A stretch of DNA of 64,000 nucleotides from the NCBI GenBank assembly GCA_963709775.1, contig CAVPXS010000017.1, positions 62,001 to 126,000 on the forward strand. Reading direction: 5' to 3'. Shown here in pieces: positions 36,986 through 45,597 of this stretch. Origin of the DNA: Salinimicrobium sp963709775. Lineage in GTDB: Bacteria; Bacteroidota; Bacteroidia; Flavobacteriales; Flavobacteriaceae. Position numbers and translations under genes: made by a program. The notes under the pieces are model-generated. The model was not told the origin of the DNA and ran no database searches. It worked only from the letters and a program-made list of their open reading frames with translations. Positions within the stretch are counted from its first letter, which is position 1. Each line of letters starts with the position of its first letter.

Positions 36986-37729
36986 TTAATCGATAATTTC
37001 CATTTGGATATGGATGTTCCTTAGTGGCCATTCGCTGCCATCTGTCGGCACCTTGTTAATTTCATCTACCACATCCATTCCTGATATCACCCTGCCAAAA
37101 ACTGTGTGGTCATTGTTGAGGTGTGGTGCACCGCCTGGATCCTGGACAATATAGAATTCATAAGGGGAGGAGGCTTTACTCACGTTTTGCTCAGAATATT
37201 TTGCGGCTGCAAGGGCACCCCGCACATGGCGATGGCCGGCTTCAAATTCACTGGGAATAAGATAATCACCTATCCTGTGACGTTTTTGATTGGTGTCCGG
37301 GTTATCGGAATTTCCTCCCTGGATGACAAAACCTTCCGAAACGCGATGAAAGAACGTGCCGTCATAATAATCGTTATTGACCATATAGAGAAAGTTACCG
37401 CGGTGCAACGGAGTATCTCTAAACAATTCCACATCAATATTTCCAAAGCGTGTTTTTATTCGCACCCTGTTTTCGTCATGTTCCTGTGAATATTTCGTTA
37501 AAAATGGAATTAATTCTTCCTGTACCAAAAGTGGCCCTTCACGTTCTTCCTCTTCTACTTCGGCTTCCACGATTTTTTCTGTCTTCGTGTTATCAACACT
37601 GGCAGTATCGGGTTGAACGGGTTCTTCGAGCATGCTTTCCACCTCGTTTTGTGATGAAGATTGCTTATCTTCACAACTTGCAAAAACGGCTGCTACCAAT
37701 ATCATTATCAGGAAAAATTTAGATCTCAT
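36986..37729 (-). CDS. Cyclophilin-type peptidylprolyl isomerase lipoprotein
   Basis: The product catalyses cis-trans isomerisation of prolyl bonds, here in the periplasm as a lipoprotein. The 247 residues have a lipoprotein signal (MILVAAVFASC, Cys near 19), an acidic linker rich in Glu/Val (about 20-80) and a cyclophilin domain (about 90-247). Conserved residues are seen in FFHRVSEGFVIQGG (catalytic Arg and Gln) and HTVFGRVISGMDVVDEI. The start codon shares two bases with the start of the divergent NUDIX gene (CATG at 37727-37730); ATG 37705 is an alternative start that would open a small gap. Confidence 0.92.
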   Translation of the reverse strand: MRSKFFLIMILVAAVFASCEDKQSSSQNEVESMLEEPVQPDTASVDNTKTEKIVEAEVEEEEREGPLLVQEELIPFLTKYSQEHDENRVRIKTRFGNIDVELFRDTPLHRGNFLYMVNNDYYDGTFFHRVSEGFVIQGGNSDNPDTNQKRHRIGDYLIPSEFEAGHRHVRGALAAAKYSEQNVSKASSPYEFYIVQDPGGAPHLNNDHTVFGRVISGMDVVDEINKVPTDGSEWPLRNIHIQMEIID

Positions 37730-38369
37730 GGATTTTCAGGATTTTTTAAATCTAAGCCCGAATTTAAGGAAAATTACACTTCCGGGGGAAGAGGCGCACT
37801 TTAAATTGGCTCCTATGCTGCGGATGAAGGAACTGGAAAACCTCAATATTGACAGGCAGAATCCAAAACAGGCGGCAGTTCTTTCAGTTTTTTATCCAAC
37901 AGAGAGCGGGGACACCAACTTTGTTTTGATCCTAAGAAAGACCTACAAAGGAGTGCATTCCAACCAGGTAGGTTTTCCCGGGGGCAGGGTAGAAGTGGAA
38001 GACCGGGATCTCGCACATACAGCCCTGCGGGAAACTGAAGAAGAAGTTGGTATTCCACAGCATGAAGTGGAGATCATGAGGGAAATGTCCCGGTTATATA
38101 TCCCTCCAAGTAATTTTTGGGTTCATCCTTTTATGGGTATTATGAAAAAGACTCCCATACTGGTGCCACAGGAGGATGAGGTGGAATCTGTGCTGGAGAT
38201 AAAACTCGATGAATTTATGAGCGAATCCTGCTTGATCAAGGAAACCCTTAGTACCTCTTATGCCAAAGAGATTGAAGTGCCTGCATTCTTACTTAATGGA
38301 CATGTGGTATGGGGAGCTACCGCGATGATGTTGAGCGAAATGAAAGAAATCCTGAGGCGGCTGCTGTAA
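37728..38369 (+). CDS. NUDIX hydrolase, CoA pyrophosphatase type
   Basis: A cytoplasmic hydrolase that probably cleaves CoA into 3',5'-ADP and phosphopantetheine. The 213 residues from ATG 37728 begin MDFQDFLNLSPNLRK, the usual start in flavobacteria. The Nudix box is GGRVEVEDRDLAHTALRETE then EEVGI (around 82-106), and the CoA-specific text before it (LRKTYKGVHSNQVGFPGG) is present. A longer frame from 37632 would run antisense to the isomerase signal peptide and is rejected. The next gene begins 47 bp downstream with its own -7 element. Confidence 0.9.
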   Translation: MDFQDFLNLSPNLRKITLPGEEAHFKLAPMLRMKELENLNIDRQNPKQAAVLSVFYPTESGDTNFVLILRKTYKGVHSNQVGFPGGRVEVEDRDLAHTALRETEEEVGIPQHEVEIMREMSRLYIPPSNFWVHPFMGIMKKTPILVPQEDEVESVLEIKLDEFMSESCLIKETLSTSYAKEIEVPAFLLNGHVVWGATAMMLSEMKEILRRLL

Positions 38370-38381
38370 GTTATATTTAAG

Positions 38382-38389
38382 TATCTTTG
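38382..38389 (+). promoter_or_regulatory. Putative -7 element of the acyltransferase gene
   Basis: TATCTTTG fits TAnnTTTG and lies 27 bp before the ATG at 38417. Confidence 0.4.
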
Positions 38390-38416
38390 TTCTTTCTTTA
38401 AAATGTAAGGGAACAA

Positions 38417-39220
38417 ATGGGGATATTGAAAAAGAATCCTTTTGGACATTATCTTTTCTTTAAAAAATGGCTGATCCGAATCTTTGGATTGCTCTCACAC
38501 AGACGATACAGGGGATTTAATGAACTCCATATTGAGGGTTCAGAAATTATCAAAAACCTGCCCGGGAACAATGTTCTCTTCGTTTCCAACCACCAGACTT
38601 ATTTTGCCGATGTTACGGCCATGTTCCATGTTTTTAATGCAGCATTAAGCGGAAGAGTAGATTCTATTAAGAACGTTGGCTATTTATGGCAGCCAAAACT
38701 CAATATTTATTACGTTGCTGCCAAGGAAACAATGAATTCGGGCCTTCTCACTCGTATGATGGCTTATGCCGGAGCGGTTTCGGTAGAGAGAACCTGGCGG
38801 GAAAAAGGAAAGGAAGTACAACGGGAAGTAAACCCCGATGACCATAAAAACATTGGGACCGCCTTACAGGATGGTTGGGTGATCACTTTTCCACAGGGAA
38901 CAACCAAGCCTTTTAAACCTATCAGAAAGGGCACTGCTCACATAATCAAACAGTACAAACCAATAGTGATCCCAATCGTTATTGATGGGTTTAGACGTTC
39001 TTTTGATAAAAAAGGTCTGAGAATACGGAAAAAAGGTATTCTGCAGAGTTTCCAGATTAAAGAACCACTTGTTATCGATTATGATAATGAAACTGTGGAA
39101 GAGATCGTAGAGAAGCTGGAATATGCAATTGAACAACATCCTTCTTTCCTGAAAGTTATTCCGAGAGAAGAGCTCGAAGTTATGGAAGAGTTGAACAAGA
39201 CCCGACAATGGGAATATTAG
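38417..39220 (+). CDS. 1-acyl-sn-glycerol-3-phosphate acyltransferase-like (LPLAT/PlsC family)
   Basis: A membrane-associated acyltransferase, probably of phospholipid or ornithine-lipid synthesis. The 267 residues show motif I as NHQTYFAD (around 54-61), motif II around YVAAKETMNSGLL, motif III as FPQGTTKPFKP (around 158-168) and motif IV in PIVIPIVIDGFRR. Motif I spaces the His and Asp by five residues rather than the four of classic PlsC; I believe this spacing is usual in the Bacteroidota subgroup, from memory. The C-terminal region is helical. It follows the NUDIX gene on the same strand. Confidence 0.85.
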   Translation: MGILKKNPFGHYLFFKKWLIRIFGLLSHRRYRGFNELHIEGSEIIKNLPGNNVLFVSNHQTYFADVTAMFHVFNAALSGRVDSIKNVGYLWQPKLNIYYVAAKETMNSGLLTRMMAYAGAVSVERTWREKGKEVQREVNPDDHKNIGTALQDGWVITFPQGTTKPFKPIRKGTAHIIKQYKPIVIPIVIDGFRRSFDKKGLRIRKKGILQSFQIKEPLVIDYDNETVEEIVEKLEYAIEQHPSFLKVIPREELEVMEELNKTRQWEY

Positions 39221-39295
39221 ATTTCATACTGAAGTTGGTGATCAGTGTTCAGGAGAAGGCTGTGCGTCCTGGTTTAGTTGTAGTACCTTTTTATT

Positions 39296-39317
39296 AGGTT
39301 CCGAAAATGACATTTTT
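39296..39317 (-). promoter_or_regulatory. Copy 3 of the AAAAATGYCATTTT motif
   Basis: On the minus strand AAAAATGTCATTTT followed by CGGAACCT. It lies in the 135-bp gap between convergent genes, where no promoter is needed. Confidence 0.55.
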
Positions 39318-39355
39318 GGAAGATATTTTCCCCGGCTTCAAAAGCGGAACTTCAG

Positions 39356-39802
39356 CTACTGCTTATCAATATTAAGAACCCGACCTTCTTTTTCAGCTTT
39401 TTTGTCAAGGCTGGCTCCGTAGTAGCTTCCAACAGCCATTCCTATTGGCAGGCCGATACCTATAAAGGCAACATTTCCAGTTATAGCAAAGATTGCGGTT
39501 CCAATGGGTAGCCCAAAGGCGCTCATTCCAAGAGGAAGCCACAAAGTGGTGTAATAATTTTTCGGAACAATTCCGGGTCCTTTTGCAAGGAGGTTTAAAA
39601 TCCTGCTTTTTGCCGTTTTTATTTTCTTACTAAGGTTCTTAGCTTCAGGAGAAAGATTGTTCACTTCTTTGATCTGCTCGTTAATTAGAGCCACCGTGGC
39701 TTCCGGGAGTTCCCGAACCTCAAGGTCCTTCAGAAGTAACTCAAGCTCTAAAGCCGCCCCTCCTTTTTCGAATTTTTCAGAATTTAAACTTAGAAGTTCC
39801 AT
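39356..39802 (-). CDS. Small membrane protein in the ECF sigma operon
   Basis: A 148-residue protein of unknown family. Residues 1-80 are helical and charged (ELELLLKDLEVRELPEATV, NLSKKIKTAKSRILNLLAKG). The rest holds two glycine-rich hydrophobic segments (LPLGMSAFGLPIGTAIFAI and FIGIGLPIGMAVGSYYGAS) and a short basic tail. It begins three bases after the stop of the neighbouring membrane protein and is the third gene behind the sigma factor. It could be a target or a partner of the anti-sigma protein; this is inference from the operon. Confidence 0.75.
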   Translation of the reverse strand: MELLSLNSEKFEKGGAALELELLLKDLEVRELPEATVALINEQIKEVNNLSPEAKNLSKKIKTAKSRILNLLAKGPGIVPKNYYTTLWLPLGMSAFGLPIGTAIFAITGNVAFIGIGLPIGMAVGSYYGASLDKKAEKEGRVLNIDKQ

Positions 39803-39805
39803 TAA

Positions 39806-40444
39806 TTATATTTCCAGTCTTTTTAGCTCCCTGTAATTTTTCTTGAGTCGGCGCAGGAGAATTCCGTAGATAAGCCTGTAAAACAGCCAAAGGGCCAGAA
39901 GAAAAACAGCGAGAATGATACCGAATACCACTGTGAATTTCACCCAGTCCATAGCATCAAAGGTGTATTTGGAAGTATCTTCTATTTCCTGTATTAACTG
40001 GTGATTTTGTACAGTGAGATAACCAATGACTAAATAATATATCCCTGTTGAAATTAGAACATAGGCGATATATGTCCTTACAGTTTTACGGGTTCTAAGG
40101 ATGTTGTGCATAAGTGTGGCAGCATCATCTGTAGTAGAAATTCTTTTGTAGTTCCTGTAAAAACAGTAAATAAAGTAGAAGGTTATGAGGTAGCTAATTA
40201 CATACACAAAAATAGTCACCTTCTTTAGATGTAACTGCTCCAATTGATCCCAGTAATTGGCATCGGCCATGAAAATAGTGAATAAGGTGGAAAGTAGTAA
40301 CTCCACAATACTTATCACAAAGATCCACTTAACTATGGAAGAGGATTTCTTCCATATCATACTGTAAATATCATCATAGGAAAGCCTTGGAAGATTTTCC
40401 TCCTGCTTTTTCCAGTTTTGTTTTAAAAATTCAAGTTCATCCAT
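39806..40444 (-). CDS. Membrane protein, probable anti-sigma factor
   Basis: The 212-residue protein has a cytoplasmic N-terminus (MDELEFLKQNWKKQEENLPRLSYDDIY), about four membrane helices and a basic C-terminal tail (RRLKKNYRELKRLEI). It lacks the zinc-binding anti-sigma HxxxCxxC motif. The position ten bases after an ECF sigma gene, and the membrane layout with an N-terminal cytoplasmic helix, fit an anti-sigma factor of a non-zinc type, which is common in Bacteroidota. The assignment is by context. Confidence 0.65.
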   Translation of the reverse strand: MDELEFLKQNWKKQEENLPRLSYDDIYSMIWKKSSSIVKWIFVISIVELLLSTLFTIFMADANYWDQLEQLHLKKVTIFVYVISYLITFYFIYCFYRNYKRISTTDDAATLMHNILRTRKTVRTYIAYVLISTGIYYLVIGYLTVQNHQLIQEIEDTSKYTFDAMDWVKFTVVFGIILAVFLLALWLFYRLIYGILLRRLKKNYRELKRLEI

Positions 40445-40454
40445 ATCGTAGGTA

Positions 40455-40949
40455 CTACGGATTTAAAATATTTCTAAGGGTTTTTTTGATCCTGTTCATC
40501 TTCACACGTGCATTCACTTCAGATATCCCCAACATTTCTGAAATTTCTCTATAAGATTGGTCTTCCAGGTATAAAAAAACCAGTGCCTTATCAATGTCAT
40601 TTAATTCTTTAACAGCTTTATACATTAGTTGCAGTTGTTTCTCAACTTCATCATTATAAGCTTCTGCCTTTATCTTAAAGCTTATCTCATCGTAGTTCTG
40701 GGTATGCAGCTCTTTCTTAGATTTCCTGTAAAGGGTAATAGCGGTATTAAGTGCAACCCGGTACATCCAGGTACTAAATTTCGAATCACCTCTAAACTTT
40801 GGGTAAGCATTCCAAAGCTGTATTGTTATCTCCTGGAACAGGTCGTTATGTGAATCCTTATCATTGGTGTACATGCGACATATCTTGTGCACAATATTCT
40901 GGTGCTTTTCAAGATTACTCACAAATTCATGTTCCAGTTGTTTCTTCAC
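40455..40949 (-). CDS. ECF sigma-70 family RNA polymerase sigma factor
   Basis: A 164-residue alternative sigma factor. Region 2 (about 15-85) holds DLFQEITIQLWNAYPKFRGD and the DNA-melting/-10 part KFSTWMYRVALNTAI. Region 4 (about 108-162) has LEDQSYREISEMLGISEVNARVK, the helix-turn-helix that reads the -35. It is the first gene of a three-gene minus-strand operon with two membrane proteins. A TACTTTCG sequence on the minus strand at 40983-40976 may be the promoter -7. Target genes cannot be predicted. Confidence 0.92.
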   Translation of the reverse strand: MKKQLEHEFVSNLEKHQNIVHKICRMYTNDKDSHNDLFQEITIQLWNAYPKFRGDSKFSTWMYRVALNTAITLYRKSKKELHTQNYDEISFKIKAEAYNDEVEKQLQLMYKAVKELNDIDKALVFLYLEDQSYREISEMLGISEVNARVKMNRIKKTLRNILNP

Positions 40950-41043
40950 AAGGCTGTTTAGACTACTATAAGTAGCGAAAGTAATGTACTTGTTACAATT
41001 CCCTTAAAATTTATTTATCTTCTATTTTCTGTAAGGAAAGCTC

Positions 41044-41051
41044 TAACTTTG
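41044..41051 (+). promoter_or_regulatory. Putative -7 element of the NDH-2 gene
   Basis: TAACTTTG fits TAnnTTTG and ends 19 bp before the ATG at 41071. Confidence 0.45.
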
Positions 41052-41070
41052 AAATAAAGGTTCATAAAGG

Positions 41071-42381
41071 ATGAATATTCCAATTTCCGAGTACCCCCGT
41101 GTTGTCATTGTTGGTGGCGGCTTTGCGGGAATTTCAATAGCAAAGCATCTTCTAAAGGAGAAAATACAGGTGGTCCTGCTGGATCGACATAATTACCACA
41201 CTTTCCAACCTTTATTATACCAGGTTTCCACCTCGGGCCTGGAACCCGATTCCATAGCTTACCCTCTTCGAAAGATCACACGTCACAGCAAAGACGGTTA
41301 TTTTAGGCTCACCGAAGTACAGCGTATTATTCCTGAAGAGAACAAGATCAAAACTTCTATTGGCGAACTTGCCTATGATTATCTTGTTCTGGCTACGGGC
41401 TCCCGGACAAATTTCTTCGGAAATAAAAGTATTGAGAAGAATGCCATGTGGATGAAAACAATTCCGCAGGCATTGAATATTCGCAGTTTGATCCTGGAAA
41501 ATCTTGAACAGGCGGTAATCACCGAAGATCCCATAAAACGGAAGGCGCTTCTTAATTTTGTGGTGGCCGGGGCAGGTCCAACCGGCGTGGAGCTTTGTGG
41601 TGCTATAGCCGAAGTACGAAATCACATCGTACCAAAGGATTTTCGGGATATTGATCCAGCCGAAATGGAGATACATCTTGTGGAAGGGCTTGACAGGGTA
41701 CTGCCTCCCATGAGTGCCGAAGCATCTAAAAAAGCCGAAAAATTCCTGAGGGAACTTGGGGTGGATATCCATCTTAATGTCATGGTGCAGGAGTATGATG
41801 GCAATAAGGTGACAACAAATAAAGAAGATCTCACTTTTTATACTTCCACTTTTATTTGGGCAGCAGGAGTATCGGGTGCCCCGGTGGAGGGATTAAATGC
41901 CTCTGCACTTGTTGATAAGGCCGATCGTTATGAGGTAAATGTATTTAACCAGGTGAAAGGTTATGAGAACATTTTTGCTATTGGGGATATTGCTTTAATG
42001 AGCAATGAAGATTATCCAAAAGGGCATCCTATGGTTGCACAACCGGCAATTCAACAGGGAAAACATTTGGCAAAAAATATCAAGAGAATCCTGAATAAGG
42101 AAAAAATGCAGGCTTTTGAATACAATGATAAAGGCACCATGGCCACTGTGGGTAGAAATAAAGCTGTAGTTGATCTTGGAAAACTAAAATTTGGAGGCTT
42201 TTTTGCCTGGTTCATCTGGATGTTCATTCACCTTTATTTTCTGGTAGGTTTCAGGAACAGACTCATAACCTTTTTTAACTGGGTCTACAACTATGTAAAC
42301 TTTGATAAAGCTGCCAGATTGATCATCAGGCCGTTTAAAAGTAATAAAGAGAACCTGGAAGTAGATCAGAAGAAAGTATAA
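41071..42381 (+). CDS. Type II NADH dehydrogenase (NDH-2 family)
   Basis: A single-subunit, non-proton-pumping NADH:quinone oxidoreductase bound to the inner face of the membrane. The 436 residues hold two dinucleotide-binding folds: FAD site VVIVGGGFAGISIAKHL (11-27) and NADH site FVVAGAGPTGVELCGAIAE (around 168-186). The quinone-side motif NIFAIGDIAL with PMVAQPAIQQGKH is present. The C-terminal 60 residues (FFAWFIWMFIHLYFLVGFRN onward) are hydrophobic and amphipathic, as expected for membrane attachment. It is divergent from the ECF sigma operon and stands alone, ending in a bidirectional terminator. Confidence 0.9.
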   Translation: MNIPISEYPRVVIVGGGFAGISIAKHLLKEKIQVVLLDRHNYHTFQPLLYQVSTSGLEPDSIAYPLRKITRHSKDGYFRLTEVQRIIPEENKIKTSIGELAYDYLVLATGSRTNFFGNKSIEKNAMWMKTIPQALNIRSLILENLEQAVITEDPIKRKALLNFVVAGAGPTGVELCGAIAEVRNHIVPKDFRDIDPAEMEIHLVEGLDRVLPPMSAEASKKAEKFLRELGVDIHLNVMVQEYDGNKVTTNKEDLTFYTSTFIWAAGVSGAPVEGLNASALVDKADRYEVNVFNQVKGYENIFAIGDIALMSNEDYPKGHPMVAQPAIQQGKHLAKNIKRILNKEKMQAFEYNDKGTMATVGRNKAVVDLGKLKFGGFFAWFIWMFIHLYFLVGFRNRLITFFNWVYNYVNFDKAARLIIRPFKSNKENLEVDQKKV

Positions 42382-42420
42382 AAAAACCGGCCCAAAAAGA
42401 TCATTTTTGAGCCGGTTCAA
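42382..42420 (-). terminator. Shared terminator of NDH-2 and carbonic anhydrase genes
   Basis: AACCGGCCCAAAAA (42385-42398) pairs with TTTTTGAGCCGGTT with one mismatch. Read on the minus strand it is followed by TTTTTT, best for the carbonic anhydrase; on the plus strand by CAATTTT. Confidence 0.82.
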
Positions 42421-42436
42421 TTTTAGGGTTTATGTC

Positions 42437-43213
42437 CTATTCTAACCATTCTACGCGTCCTGTATCCACATCATAAACAGCTCCTACGATTTTTATCTCT
42501 CCATTTTCGGCCATTTCGGCTATAATGGAACTGTCATTCTTGATCACATCTATAGTGTGAAGCACGTTGTTTCGTGTTACTGCGTCCACGTATTCCTTGT
42601 TCTCGGCAGTTCTTTGATCGTCAGAAAAACTATCGGTCATGTCGATTGCCGGTTCAATATGGTTCAGCATCCCGGTAATATTTCCGAGCTCCACACCTGC
42701 AATGGCAGATTTTACTGCGCCACAGCTTTCATGGCCCATTACCACTATTACCTTTGAACCTGCAACTTTAGTTGCAAATTCCATACTTCCAAGCATACCT
42801 TCATCTGCAAAATTACCCGCAATACGACCAACAAAAATATCACCAAGTCCCTGGTCAAATATCTCTTCAACAGGAACCCTGCTGTCGATACATGAAAGAA
42901 CCATTCCAGTAGGATATTGTGCCGATCCTGTTGCTCCTCTTCGGGCTTCCCGATTTCTTGGCGTAAGGCTGTCCTGAATAAATCGAAGATTTCCTCCCTT
43001 AAATTCTGCGACTACATCAGCAGGCATTAAGGCATCACGTTCTGCCTGTGTTAAAGTTATATCCGCTTCTCTTTGAGTTTCCATGGCGGTGTTTTCAGTT
43101 TCTTCAACTTCTTCAACAGGCTCATTTCTTTCCTCTGCTTCTCCACAAGAAACCATTAGAAATGAAATGAATAGAATTAAACTCCAGTAATTAATAATCT
43201 TTGTTTTTTTCAT
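42437..43213 (-). CDS. Beta-class carbonic anhydrase lipoprotein
   Basis: The enzyme interconverts CO2 and bicarbonate with zinc; as a lipoprotein it works outside the cytoplasm. The product has a lipoprotein signal (LILFISFLMVSC, Cys near 23), an acidic linker, then the beta-CA domain with the zinc ligands in VLSCIDSRVPVEEIFDQGLGD (Cys and Asp-Arg dyad) and VMGHESCGAVKSAI (His-x-x-Cys). I use the ATG at 43213 (MKKTKIINYW); a frame from 43231 adds MLTLIT and spoils the signal peptide. It is convergent with NDH-2 and separated from SodC by a terminator. Confidence 0.92.
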   Translation of the reverse strand: MKKTKIINYWSLILFISFLMVSCGEAEERNEPVEEVEETENTAMETQREADITLTQAERDALMPADVVAEFKGGNLRFIQDSLTPRNREARRGATGSAQYPTGMVLSCIDSRVPVEEIFDQGLGDIFVGRIAGNFADEGMLGSMEFATKVAGSKVIVVMGHESCGAVKSAIAGVELGNITGMLNHIEPAIDMTDSFSDDQRTAENKEYVDAVTRNNVLHTIDVIKNDSSIIAEMAENGEIKIVGAVYDVDTGRVEWLE

Positions 43214-43303
43214 TGTTATAAGTGTTAGCATTAGTGAATAAAATAAAATTTTTAACTACAGATATGTGTTTAATGGTTGTGAAAAAGGTTTAAAACTGCA
43301 ATA

Positions 43304-43330
43304 AAAAAAGCGGCCCGGAGGCCGCTTTTT
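43304..43330 (-). terminator. Terminator after the Cu/Zn SOD gene
   Basis: GCGGCC (43310-43315) pairs with GGCCGC (43320-43325), flanked by A and T runs, so it can work in both directions. It lies between the SOD stop and the carbonic anhydrase start, both minus strand. Confidence 0.85.
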
Positions 43331-43353
43331 GTTAAATTTTGCTTTAACGGCCT

Positions 43354-43956
43354 TTATAACTTTATCTCTGCACAACCTATTCTTGAACCTGCATTACCAC
43401 TAGGTTGAGATGTGAAATCGTCTACACCGGCGTGCACGATCACTGCTTTATTCAGGATGTCTTTCTTTTCATCTTCGCAACCAATACACCACTCACCTGT
43501 AGTAAAAGTAATACTGCCTTCTCCACTGGAGTTCACGTCAAAGTTCCCTATGTCTCCTCTATGGTAACCTCCTGCATCTCCCCATTCTCCGTGATCTTCA
43601 AATGTCGGGTTCCAGTGTCCTCCGGCAGAGGATCCATCTTCTGCAGAACAATCGGCATTCTCATGAAGGTGGATAGCATGCATTCCTTCCTCAAGTCCTG
43701 CAAGTTCTGCTGTCATAGTCACTTCTCCATTTTCCTGAGTAAAGGTTATTGTTCCCGAAACATTACTACCGCTGCGAGGCTCCATTTGTACAGTAAGTTC
43801 ATCCTGGACATAAGTATCATCAGGTCCCGCCTCTTCTTCCTGCTGAGTAAGATTAGTGTGTTCATCTACGCGCTCATCGGCAGATTCTTTCTCATTTTTG
43901 CAACCGGTTAAGGTTAAAGCGGTAAAAAGAAAAAGGGATAGTCCTATTCGTTTCAT
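43354..43956 (-). CDS. sodC: Cu/Zn superoxide dismutase lipoprotein
   Basis: Removes superoxide in the periplasm or at the outer membrane. The 200-residue protein has a lipoprotein signal (LFTALTLTGC, Cys at 19), an acidic linker and the SodC fold. Copper and zinc ligands are recognisable: HAIHLHENADC (around 93-103), GGHWNPTFEDHG (around 112-123), the histidines in GYHRGDIGNF, and VIVHAGVDDF with the C-terminal SGNAGSRIGCAEI, whose Cys pairs with the one in ENADC. It lies between two terminators and is a separate transcript. The 278 bp upstream hold no gene. Confidence 0.92.
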   Translation of the reverse strand: MKRIGLSLFLFTALTLTGCKNEKESADERVDEHTNLTQQEEEAGPDDTYVQDELTVQMEPRSGSNVSGTITFTQENGEVTMTAELAGLEEGMHAIHLHENADCSAEDGSSAGGHWNPTFEDHGEWGDAGGYHRGDIGNFDVNSSGEGSITFTTGEWCIGCEDEKKDILNKAVIVHAGVDDFTSQPSGNAGSRIGCAEIKL

Positions 43957-44234
43957 AGTTGATATTTTAATATTATTTTTCAGCCCACTAAATTAGAGTA
44001 TGCTACCTCATTTGCCAAAAAATTAAGGAGAGCTTAACAATAGCTAAAAATTTCTGTAGATATGTTGTCTAAAAACCTTAAAAGTATTAGTTGATTTTCA
44101 GGCTTTTATTAACCTTCTATTTTTTTGCAACCACCTGCATTTAACAAATGCATTTTGAAAAGATAAAAAGCACTTTTTGAAGTATTTTAAAACAGCAAAA
44201 GAAGCTCAAGACCTAAATTTTTTTTGAAAGAAGA

Positions 44235-45449
44235 TTAAATTTTCTTCAATTGGGTCGTTATCTTCACTTTGTTTGAAAGAGTACGATGAACAGGACATTT
44301 ATCGGCAATTTCCAAAAGCTTTTGTTGCTGCTGTTCGTCAAGATTTCCTTCAAGAACTATTTCCCTCTCAAAAATGTCAATTTTCGCGGTGTTTCTTTCA
44401 CAGTTCTCACAATCTTCGGCGTGACTTTTTTGGTGATCTACGTGGGTTTCAACGTTAAGAAGGGGCCATTTTTTACGCCGGGCGTACATCTGGATGGTCA
44501 TAGAGGTGCAGGCTGCCAGGCCGGCAGAAAGAAGTTCGTATGGAGAAGGACCAAAGTCCTCTCCTCCAAAGGATTTTGGTTCATCGGCCGTGAAGTAGTG
44601 TTTTCCTGCCCTCATCTGAGTAGTGAATCCTTCTTCGCCCAGGTTTGCAACAACCTGATGGCTGGTTTCCAATTCTTTTTCTTCCGGGATCTCGAGATAT
44701 CGGGATGCCCAGGAGGCTATAACGCTTCCTGCATATTCTGAATCCTCATTATTGGTTAACAAGTGATCTGCGCCATCCAGGGAAACAAAACTTTTAGGAT
44801 GTTTCACACTTTTGTATAAAGCTTCTGCATTGCTAATTTCTACTACAGAATCCTGCGGGGAATGCATAATCAAAAATGCCTTTTTTAGATCCCTTGCAAA
44901 ACTGGTAAGGTCATGGGTATTGATGTCTTCCAGGAATTTTTTCTTTATGGTAAAATTCCTGCCTCCAACATTCACTTGAGCTACACCTTTTTCCTCAATT
45001 TCCTCGAGACTGGAATTCAGTAAGTTTTTTACATGAACAGGGGAGGAGGGAGCACCAATGGTGACCACGCTTTTCACGGAGGGTAATTTTTCTGCAGCAA
45101 AAATAACTGCAGCCCCTCCCAGAGAATGGCCAATTAGCATTTCGGGTGCTTTATACTCCTGCTTCAGGAAATCGGCAGCAGCAAGCAGGTCTTCCACATT
45201 ACCCGAAAAAGTGGTGTTGGCAAATTCGCCATCACTTTCTCCCAGACCCGAAAAATCAAAACGCAGCACGCCATATCCTTTTGCTGAAAGTGCCCGTGCA
45301 ATATTTTTGACTGCAAAGAAATTTTTATTACAGGTAAAGCAGTGGGCGAAAAGTACGTAACTGTGGGGATGCCTGTTAAGAGGAAGTTCAAGGTAACCTG
45401 AAAGTTCCAGGCCTTCTGAATTTTTAAATTTAATTTTTTTATAGTTCAT
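44235..45449 (-). CDS. Alpha/beta hydrolase fused to an OsmC-family domain
   Basis: The 404-residue protein joins two enzymes. Residues 1 to about 255 are an alpha/beta hydrolase with nucleophile elbow GHSLGG (around 107-112), an oxyanion region LFAHCFTCNKNFF and the acid/His pair in SLDGADHLL. Residues about 265-404 are an OsmC-type peroxidase-like domain with both reactive cysteines, LSAGLAACTSMT (around 313-324) and ADKCPVHRTL (around 386-395). OsmC proteins reduce organic hydroperoxides. The fusion is known in several bacteria, and the reason for it is unclear. It may detoxify peroxidised esters; this is inference. Confidence 0.9.
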   Translation of the reverse strand: MNYKKIKFKNSEGLELSGYLELPLNRHPHSYVLFAHCFTCNKNFFAVKNIARALSAKGYGVLRFDFSGLGESDGEFANTTFSGNVEDLLAAADFLKQEYKAPEMLIGHSLGGAAVIFAAEKLPSVKSVVTIGAPSSPVHVKNLLNSSLEEIEEKGVAQVNVGGRNFTIKKKFLEDINTHDLTSFARDLKKAFLIMHSPQDSVVEISNAEALYKSVKHPKSFVSLDGADHLLTNNEDSEYAGSVIASWASRYLEIPEEKELETSHQVVANLGEEGFTTQMRAGKHYFTADEPKSFGGEDFGPSPYELLSAGLAACTSMTIQMYARRKKWPLLNVETHVDHQKSHAEDCENCERNTAKIDIFEREIVLEGNLDEQQQQKLLEIADKCPVHRTLSNKVKITTQLKKI

Positions 45450-45597
45450 AGGTAATATATTGAATTATAAAAAAGGCTTTTAAAAAGCATCCTGAATTCC
45501 ATCTCTACATCAAAGTCCAAATGGTTTCTTTAATGCTTCATACAATGGAAACAGTGAATACTTTTTAAAAGCCCTGCTTTCTACAGGTAACTACCTG

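Noticed and set aside
37632..37727. Upstream extension of the NUDIX gene
   Set aside because: The extra 32 residues are antisense to the isomerase signal peptide and unlike the family N-terminus.
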